A stretch of 64,000 nucleotides of DNA from Alkaliphilus metalliredigens QYMF (GTDB lineage Bacteria > Bacillota > Clostridia > Peptostreptococcales > Natronincolaceae): contig NC_009633.1 in assembly GCF_000016985.1 (NCBI RefSeq), positions 186,001 to 250,000 on the forward strand. Direction: 5' to 3'. Made by a program: the position numbers and the translations under genes. The notes below the pieces were generated by a model that saw only the letters and a list, made by a program, of their open reading frames with translations, did no database searches and was not told where the DNA came from. How positions within the stretch are numbered: position 1 is the first letter of the stretch; each line of letters begins with the position of its first letter. Below are positions 34,777-41,334 of this stretch, piece after piece.

Positions 34777-35364
34777 ATGGTGAGGGAAATGAAAGAGAAA
34801 AAAATTCTCATCCTTGAGTCTGCTCTCAGGGTATTCAGACAGTATGGATTTCATGAATCAAAAATCTCGATGATTGCTGAAGAAGCAGGGATTGGCAAAG
34901 GAACCGTGTATGAATACTTTGACAGTAAAAAGGAGATATATGAGGAGACTATCTTTTATACAGCGGATATCTACTTGCAAGAGGTTGAGAGAATTATCTT
35001 GGAAAATCATTCCATAAGGGAGAGACTTATAGCCATAGCAAAGCATCTTGGAAACTTTACGGAAAAGAATATGGGGACAGTAGAAAACCTCATAAGAAAC
35101 TCTAATATATTATCCCAAGAGACTAAGGTGGGGCTACTTGAAATCAGAGAAAAATTGTATAATGCCCTTAGTAAGACTTTCTCTCAATGGGAAGATAAGC
35201 TGGAAATTAGAGATGATCTTAACTCCAAGATGATTACTATGATATTCCTTGGGATGATGAAAGAATTTTATGAGGATGCTTTGATTTTTAATAAAGAGGA
35301 TCAAGGTGAAATAGAGATTGAAGACATGATAGATGTGTTGCTTGAAGGCATATCAAAAAAATAA
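34777..35364 (+). CDS. TetR-family repressor of the RND operon
   Basis: The protein has 195 residues. The N-terminal helix-turn-helix is typical: KILILESALRVFRQYGFHES, then ISMIAEEAGIGKGTVYEYFD. The C-terminal helical domain would bind the inducer, probably a pump substrate. The start is four bases after the RND stop codon, so it is the last gene of the exporter operon and probably autoregulates it through the inverted repeat at 30328-30368. A hairpin follows the gene. Confidence 0.92.
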   Translation: MVREMKEKKILILESALRVFRQYGFHESKISMIAEEAGIGKGTVYEYFDSKKEIYEETIFYTADIYLQEVERIILENHSIRERLIAIAKHLGNFTEKNMGTVENLIRNSNILSQETKVGLLEIREKLYNALSKTFSQWEDKLEIRDDLNSKMITMIFLGMMKEFYEDALIFNKEDQGEIEIEDMIDVLLEGISKK

Positions 35365-35366
35365 AG

Positions 35367-35409
35367 AATGATAAAAGGCTACTGGAGTTTTTCAGTAGCT
35401 CTTATCATT
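35367..35409 (+). terminator. Terminator after the TetR gene
   Basis: AATGATAA/TTATCATT and GCTACTG/CAGTAGC form a long stem; the following tract is A-rich rather than T-rich, so efficiency is uncertain. Confidence 0.6.
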
Positions 35410-35429
35410 GAATAAAAATCTGAACCCTA

Positions 35430-35458
35430 TTGAACTTTTGCAATAAATCACCTATGAT
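35430..35458 (+). promoter_or_regulatory. Promoter of the CotH-like gene
   Basis: TTGAAC (35430-35435), a 17-bp spacer and TATGAT (35453-35458). The CDS starts about 50 bases after the expected transcription start. Confidence 0.55.
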
Positions 35459-35515
35459 AGAACATAGACGAGAAAATTGTATAGAGTATAAGAAAAGCTA
35501 AAGGAGAAGATCAAG

Positions 35516-37780
35516 ATGCAAGATAAAAAGCGTTTTTTTCTATTAGGGATTGGACTTGTGATATTAATCGTGACGATTCTAATACTGTTGCCAGGAGAGC
35601 AAGCAGATGAACTACTGGTGATTAATGAAGTCATGTCATCCAATGGATATACGGTTTCCGACGAAGAAGGAGACTATGCGGATTGGATTGAATTATATAA
35701 TGGTGGGGAAGAACCTATCAATCTAAGGGGGTATTTTTTATCTGATGATAATACAACAGTAACGAAGTGGCAATTCCCTGGAGTCACTATTGAACCTAAA
35801 GCGCATTTAGTTGTTTGGGCATCGGGGAAGGATATGGCAACTGAAGCGGGACAAGTACATACAAACTTTAGTATTAGTTCTCAAGGAGAGCCTATTTTTT
35901 TAACCCGTCCCGATGGACGAACCATAGTAGATGCCATTGAAGTCATGGCTATTCCAAGAGATGTATCCTATGGCAGAGAGACGGATGGAGACAGCCAGTG
36001 GGTATTCTTTGACATCCCTACCCCTGGGAGATCAAATAATCAAGTGGCAGGTCATGAAGAATTGCTTAGGGGGCCAACCTTTTCTCATGTAGGAGGTTTT
36101 TATACAGATGAGATTACATTAGCCTTAACCACCGATGAATCTAGTAAAATCTATTATACACTAGATGGATCGGAACCCGATGAAAATGCTTTGGTTTACC
36201 AAGGGACTATTACCATTACACCACAAATGCTTGAGGATCATTTTCCTATGCAGGATATCCAACAAGGAGACGCTCCTAAAGCGCCATTATCCTTCATTAA
36301 TACCACAGCAGAAGACCTGTCGGAAGAATGGGGATATGACCGATATAGATGGGTAGCACCACAAGGAGAACAAATGATGGGGGCGGTTGTTCGAGCTAGA
36401 GCCTATGGAGAAGAGGGACAAGCCAGCAGAATCATAACCCATAGTTATTTTGTAGATGAAAATATATATGAACGCTTTGATCTGCCGGTTATTTCAATTT
36501 CCACCGATTCAAAGGGGCTATTCAGTTATGAAGAAGGTATTTACATTCCAGGTAAAGTTTTTTATGAGTGGCGAAATCAAAACCCTACAGAGCGTGTCAT
36601 TGGGAATACCCCGGCTAATTATAATGCAAGAACAATTGAAGCAGAACGAACAGCTCATATTGAGTTTTTTGAGCCCAATGGGGTATTAGGATTCTCTCAA
36701 GGAGCAGGTCTCAGAATTCATGGTGGATTCACAAGGGCTTGGGCTCAGAAAAGTCTTCGGTTATATGCTCGAAGGGACTATGATCAAGACAATAGCTTTC
36801 GTTATGAGGTATTCCCAGGGGCAACAAAGGCAGTGAATCATGAGCCATTAAATGAATTTAGAAGACTGATACTAAGAAACTCAGGAAATGACTGGAGCGT
36901 CACCATGTTTCGAGATGCATTCATCCAAGAACTGGTAAAGGACTTTAACATTGACACCCAGGCCCATAGACCTGCTATAGTCTTTATTAATGGCGAATAC
37001 TGGGGGATTCATAATATCCGTGAACGATATGACGCCAATTATTTAGAGACGAACTATGATGTCAATCCAGAGGACGTGGTACTGATTAATACAAGTGGAC
37101 CTGTTGTGGAAGAAGGGTTCCCAGAGGATTACGAGCATTTTGAAAATATGCTACGTTTTTTAGAGGAAAATGACATTAAAGAACAGTCTAATTATGAATA
37201 TATTAAAACACTAATGGATGTTGAGAATTTTATAGATTATCAAATTGCAGGAATCTATATTGCCAATACAGATTGGTTAGCTAATAATGTTCGGCTTTGG
37301 CGCCTAAGGACTGAAGAATATCAACCAGGTGCCCCCTATGGCCATGATGGCAGGTGGAGGTGGATGCTCTATGACGTAGACTTTGGATTTGCTTTTGATA
37401 ACCAAGAAATGGTTCAGCACAACACCCTCCAATGGGCAACAACTGACCAAGGAGAGGATCGAAATGCACCTCAGTATACTTTTTTGCTTCGCACATTGTT
37501 GCAGAACGAAGAATTTAGAAACGAGTTTATTAACCGTTTTGAGGACCACTTAAAGACAACATTTCAAGAGGAATATGTGATTAATCTAATCAATGAAATG
37601 CAAAGTGGTATTGAGAAGGAAATGGGTTACAACATTCAAAGATGGCCAAACTTCGGTTCTATATCAGTTTGGAATGACAATGTAGAGGTGATGAGAGAAT
37701 TTGGAAGGAAAAGGCCAGCTTACATGTATGAGCATCTGATGAGACAGTTTGACTTACAGGAAGAGGTACATGTCAATTAA
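35516..37780 (+). CDS. CotH-kinase protein with lamin-tail domain, membrane-anchored
   Basis: The protein has 754 residues. An N-terminal anchor (FFLLGIGLVILIVTILILLP) leads to a lamin-tail domain at about 38-160 (INEVMSSNGYTVSDEEGDYA, DWIELYNGGEEPINLRGYFL). A chitobiase-C-like segment at about 190-235 follows (KIYYTLDGSEPDENALVYQG). A CotH kinase domain spans about 390-720, with LRIHGGFTRAWAQKSLRLYA, LRNSGNDWSVTMFRDAFIQE, the NIRERYD segment, ANTDWLANNVRLW and YDVDFGFAF. CotH is an atypical secreted protein kinase first known from spore coats. Here the lamin tail and anchor suggest an extracytoplasmic enzyme, perhaps acting on surface proteins. The substrate is unknown. Confidence 0.88.
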   Translation: MQDKKRFFLLGIGLVILIVTILILLPGEQADELLVINEVMSSNGYTVSDEEGDYADWIELYNGGEEPINLRGYFLSDDNTTVTKWQFPGVTIEPKAHLVVWASGKDMATEAGQVHTNFSISSQGEPIFLTRPDGRTIVDAIEVMAIPRDVSYGRETDGDSQWVFFDIPTPGRSNNQVAGHEELLRGPTFSHVGGFYTDEITLALTTDESSKIYYTLDGSEPDENALVYQGTITITPQMLEDHFPMQDIQQGDAPKAPLSFINTTAEDLSEEWGYDRYRWVAPQGEQMMGAVVRARAYGEEGQASRIITHSYFVDENIYERFDLPVISISTDSKGLFSYEEGIYIPGKVFYEWRNQNPTERVIGNTPANYNARTIEAERTAHIEFFEPNGVLGFSQGAGLRIHGGFTRAWAQKSLRLYARRDYDQDNSFRYEVFPGATKAVNHEPLNEFRRLILRNSGNDWSVTMFRDAFIQELVKDFNIDTQAHRPAIVFINGEYWGIHNIRERYDANYLETNYDVNPEDVVLINTSGPVVEEGFPEDYEHFENMLRFLEENDIKEQSNYEYIKTLMDVENFIDYQIAGIYIANTDWLANNVRLWRLRTEEYQPGAPYGHDGRWRWMLYDVDFGFAFDNQEMVQHNTLQWATTDQGEDRNAPQYTFLLRTLLQNEEFRNEFINRFEDHLKTTFQEEYVINLINEMQSGIEKEMGYNIQRWPNFGSISVWNDNVEVMREFGRKRPAYMYEHLMRQFDLQEEVHVN

Positions 37781-37886
37781 AAATAAAAATTTTATGAAGA
37801 AAAAAAGGATTTTATGCCAAGATATAGAATTATATGTAGTAGAGGTGCAAGAACACTGAGAGAAGAAAAAGGGGGAGTAAAAAGAA

Positions 37887-39806
37887 ATGAAAAAGAATCG
37901 AAAGCTAATCATGATCATACTAACAGTAGTAATGGTTCTTGCCACAGCATCGGCTGCCTACGCTAGTAGTATAGCCTTTGACGATATCAATGAGGTGCCT
38001 TGGGCAAAGGAACATATTCAGCGAATGGTAGATAAGAACATCATCAGTGGATATGTAGACGATAGTACGTTGAAATTGGTATTTAAACCAGCAAATCCTG
38101 TTACCAGGCTAGAGTCAATGCAGTTAATTTATAAGACATTACAGGAAACGGGACAATTAGAGTCTAGTAGTAATTATGCATCAAAATATAACAGCATTTT
38201 AGAAAACAATAATATTCCATGGGGACAGCCAGCTGTAGCCTATGCGTTGGAATATGAAATTATTGATGAAGATGATCTAGCTCAATTCATGTCAAATGGA
38301 AAACAAGTCAATGCAACAAGAGAACAAATTGCCATGTATTTTGGTCGAGCTATGGCCAGTTCTGGTGATTTGAGACAATCACCAAATCTAAGCTTTTTAG
38401 ACAGCGAAATGATCAATAAAGACGTTGTAACCTATGTGGATTTCTTGGTGAGAGAATCAATTATCTCAGGAGATAATAATAATCGATTCAACCCTAAAAG
38501 TACCATTACTAGGGCTGAAATGGCAGCCATTTGCTCTAAAGCATATGATGTACTAGAAAGTGAACCGGATATTATCATTGATATTTCTAACCCAAACAAT
38601 AACAATGATAAAGAAGAACCAGCAGCGAACAGTAAAACAATCACAAGAACCATTGAGCAAGTGAATGCAACAGACTATATTTTGTTTGCATACAACGATA
38701 AAGACCAACTAGAGCTGTACCAAGTAGAGCGAAATGCAGTCATTGAAATTCGTGGAGAAAGAGAAGATCTAAGAGATCTGAGAAAAGGGAATGAGGCGGA
38801 ATTAACCTTTGAAAATGATAAACTTGTAAAAATCGAGGTGAATCCTCAGCGTGATCGAGTCGATGGGGAAATTAGAAATATTACTCATTTTGACGATGAA
38901 GAATATGCCCTAATCGTTATAGAAGATCCTTATAGATCTAGTACTCGAAGAACTCTTAGAGTAGATAGATCAACACAGGTAATTATTTTTGATGATGAAT
39001 CTTCCTATGATCGATTAGAGGTGGGAGATGAAGTTGTTGTATACTATGAAGATAATAATGCTATCAAAGTAGAGGTTTATGAGGACGATAGACAAATCGT
39101 AGGGATTTTGGACTCAAATATATCCTTTAACAGATATCCTTTTACGATGGAGGTTAGAAGTTTTAATAACCAGTTAATAACCTATGAAATTGATCATGAT
39201 GCCACTGTCCAAATCGATAATCGGCGAAGACAGGTGGAAGATTTAAAAAGAGGAGATATCGTAACACTTAGAATGAAGGATGGAAAGGTCACTTCCATAG
39301 ATGCCAGCACAACGAGTACTGGACGATCTAACAACGAAGAGGGAAGGATCGTATCCCTTACAGCTGGTAGACCTAATAACTTAATAATTTTGACAGAGGA
39401 TAATGAGGAAATTCAGTATGAATTAGCGGACAATGTAGTCATCTATTTAGATGACTCTAGAGCAGATTTTTATGACCTAAGAACAAATTATGAAGTAGAA
39501 CTAGAAATTGAGGGAGGACTCGTTACCGAAATTGAGGCAACAAAACGAGGACAGAACAATGCAATTGAAGGAGAAATCACTCGATTCTACGATAGTATTG
39601 ACCGAATGATCGTAAGACATAGAGTACAATCAACAGGAAGATATGAAGAAACATCTGTTTATGTCACTGGAGATACTGTGATCATTGATGAAGATGGGGA
39701 ACGGATTGAAATGAGACATCTGGATAGAGGAGATGAAGTCTTTGTCAATGGTTCCTATGAAGATGATATCTTTGTTGCCAATCGAATCATTGTGTTGAAT
39801 GACTAA
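37887..39806 (+). CDS. SLH-domain protein with five tandem beta repeats
   Basis: The protein has 639 residues. A signal peptide covers residues about 1-28 (ending AAYA). Three SLH motifs follow: FDDINEVPWAKEHIQRMVDK, NNIPWGQPAVAYALEYEIID and YVDFLVRESIISGDNNNRFN. A short Asn/Asp linker leads to five tandem repeats of about 70 residues (about 250-639), each with an opening G-x-I or E-x-V strand, a central T-x-V-x-I-D segment, a D-L-x-x-G-D/N turn and a closing I-x-V strand. Examples are YDRLEVGDEVVVYYEDNNAI and VEDLKRGDIVTLRMKDGKVT. The repeats resemble those of the SLH protein at 18.3 kb. Role unknown; probably a structural S-layer-associated protein. Confidence 0.85.
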   Translation: MKKNRKLIMIILTVVMVLATASAAYASSIAFDDINEVPWAKEHIQRMVDKNIISGYVDDSTLKLVFKPANPVTRLESMQLIYKTLQETGQLESSSNYASKYNSILENNNIPWGQPAVAYALEYEIIDEDDLAQFMSNGKQVNATREQIAMYFGRAMASSGDLRQSPNLSFLDSEMINKDVVTYVDFLVRESIISGDNNNRFNPKSTITRAEMAAICSKAYDVLESEPDIIIDISNPNNNNDKEEPAANSKTITRTIEQVNATDYILFAYNDKDQLELYQVERNAVIEIRGEREDLRDLRKGNEAELTFENDKLVKIEVNPQRDRVDGEIRNITHFDDEEYALIVIEDPYRSSTRRTLRVDRSTQVIIFDDESSYDRLEVGDEVVVYYEDNNAIKVEVYEDDRQIVGILDSNISFNRYPFTMEVRSFNNQLITYEIDHDATVQIDNRRRQVEDLKRGDIVTLRMKDGKVTSIDASTTSTGRSNNEEGRIVSLTAGRPNNLIILTEDNEEIQYELADNVVIYLDDSRADFYDLRTNYEVELEIEGGLVTEIEATKRGQNNAIEGEITRFYDSIDRMIVRHRVQSTGRYEETSVYVTGDTVIIDEDGERIEMRHLDRGDEVFVNGSYEDDIFVANRIIVLND

Positions 39807-39850
39807 AGGATAAACCATAAACCATAAACCATAAATCATAAATCATAAAA
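39807..39850. repeat. Heptanucleotide tandem repeat
   Basis: ATAAACC is repeated three times, then ATAAATC twice and a partial ATAAAAG, directly after the SLH gene stop codon. Confidence 0.7.
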
Positions 39851-39884
39851 GTCCTAGGGTTTCAGTTTAACCTTAGGGCTTTAT
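39851..39884 (+). terminator. Terminator after the SLH gene
   Basis: GTCCTAGGGTT pairs with AACCTTAGGGC (two wobble pairs), followed by TTTATTC. Confidence 0.65.
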
Positions 39885-40052
39885 TCGTTAAAGAATTTTA
39901 ATGAAAAGATGTATAGAACTATCGAGGATCGGTCTCCTATATATTAGTAATTACAATTTGTTGACATCTATTGAATTGTTATATCAATTATTATAGAATA
40001 AAGTAGAAAAAGAAAATTTAGATAAAAGAGAGATTTGGGGGAAAAGAAAATT

Positions 40053-41249
40053 ATGGAAGAAATCAGCCTGCGGGAACTTATAGAAACTTTATTAAAACAA
40101 AAAAAACTAATTATTGGGATCACCATGATCGCCGTCCTAACAACCGGATTATTTAGCTTTTTTATGTTAGAGCCAGTTTATGAAACAAGAATGGTATTAA
40201 TGGCGTCGAACTTTACAGAAAGACTACAGCCAAATCAGCTATCCGGAAACGGTGTGGAAGGAATGCTGGAATCTCTTTCGCAATATCCAGCAATGACATT
40301 AGATACATATCGTCAACAGGTGACAGCACCGCGGGTTATGCGTGCTACCATCGAAGAGTTAGGCTTAGAAGAGGACTATGACGTGGAGCGATTGGCTAGA
40401 GCCATCAGTCTAGAAACCTTACAAAATACAAACCTAATTACCATTAAAATGCAGCATGGGGATCCGGAAAAAGCAGCCCTGATCGTAAACACAGTAGGAG
40501 AAAAGTTTGTAGAGTTTGTCTCAGAAAAGGCCCAAGAGCATGCGTCTCAATCTTCCCAATATGTGGTGAGTCAAATGGAAGTTGAGGAGGCGCAGTTGGA
40601 TGACGCCCTGGTAGAGCTAAGAGAGTTTTTATCTCAGCCTAGAGGAGTGTCAGAGCTACAAATGGAGCTAGATGCGCGCCTGTCACAAGCCACTAGCTTT
40701 AAAACACAGCTGACAGATCTAGAAATAAGAGAACCGGCCCTGCAATCTGCCATACAAGTAGCCCAGGCAGAGGGGAATACAAATAGCCAAATTATGATCA
40801 ATGATAATGCAGGCTCGCAACAGATCACATTGGAAAGTACAGAAACCCTACTAAAAATAGAATTGGCTGAAGTCCAATCTAATATCCAAAGTTTTAGGAC
40901 ACAAATTACTGAGATTCAAGATGAAATAGAAGAACTCCAGGTAGAACTTCAAGATAAAAAACACCAAGAGCGTTTAATCAATCAAAGAGTTAACATTGCT
41001 GAAAATAACTATGATGCCTTTGTGAAAAAATACGAAGAGCTTCGTGTAGCAGAGTCCTCTCAGATAGGAGATGCAAGTATTACGGTGATTTCTAGAGCCT
41101 TTCCAACCACTACACCTATTGGACCTAGAAAAACCCTAAATGTAGCCATCGCTGGCGTATTAGGTGTGATGATAGGCGTATTTGCTGCCTTCTTCATTGA
41201 GTATTGGAAAACATCTGGGAAAGAACAAGAAGCACTTGAAATAAAATAA
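40053..41249 (+). CDS. Wzz/GumC-type polysaccharide chain-length protein
   Basis: The protein has about 398 residues. The start at 40053 (MEEISLRELIETLL) is chosen over a TTG at 40035 that overlaps the GGGGG ribosome site. Two membrane helices flank the chain, at about 20-42 (IIGITMIAVLTTGLFSFFML) and near residue 370 (VAIAGVLGVMIGVFAAFFIE). The periplasm-side part is a long coiled coil, and the PIGPRK motif lies just before the second helix. Wzz proteins set the length of exported polysaccharide together with a polymerase. No tyrosine kinase partner is fused or adjacent. The polymerase/ligase gene comes next, so this opens the glycan locus. Confidence 0.88.
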   Translation: MEEISLRELIETLLKQKKLIIGITMIAVLTTGLFSFFMLEPVYETRMVLMASNFTERLQPNQLSGNGVEGMLESLSQYPAMTLDTYRQQVTAPRVMRATIEELGLEEDYDVERLARAISLETLQNTNLITIKMQHGDPEKAALIVNTVGEKFVEFVSEKAQEHASQSSQYVVSQMEVEEAQLDDALVELREFLSQPRGVSELQMELDARLSQATSFKTQLTDLEIREPALQSAIQVAQAEGNTNSQIMINDNAGSQQITLESTETLLKIELAEVQSNIQSFRTQITEIQDEIEELQVELQDKKHQERLINQRVNIAENNYDAFVKKYEELRVAESSQIGDASITVISRAFPTTTPIGPRKTLNVAIAGVLGVMIGVFAAFFIEYWKTSGKEQEALEIK

Positions 41250-41334
41250 AAAATATAGATAGTATAAAACAAGAACTAGACTACGCATCTAAACAAAAAG
41301 TGTAAACAGTCTAGGCAAATGGGACGGGAATGGA

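Noticed and set aside
39807-39850. CRISPR-like array
   Set aside because: The repeat is 7 bp with no spacers.
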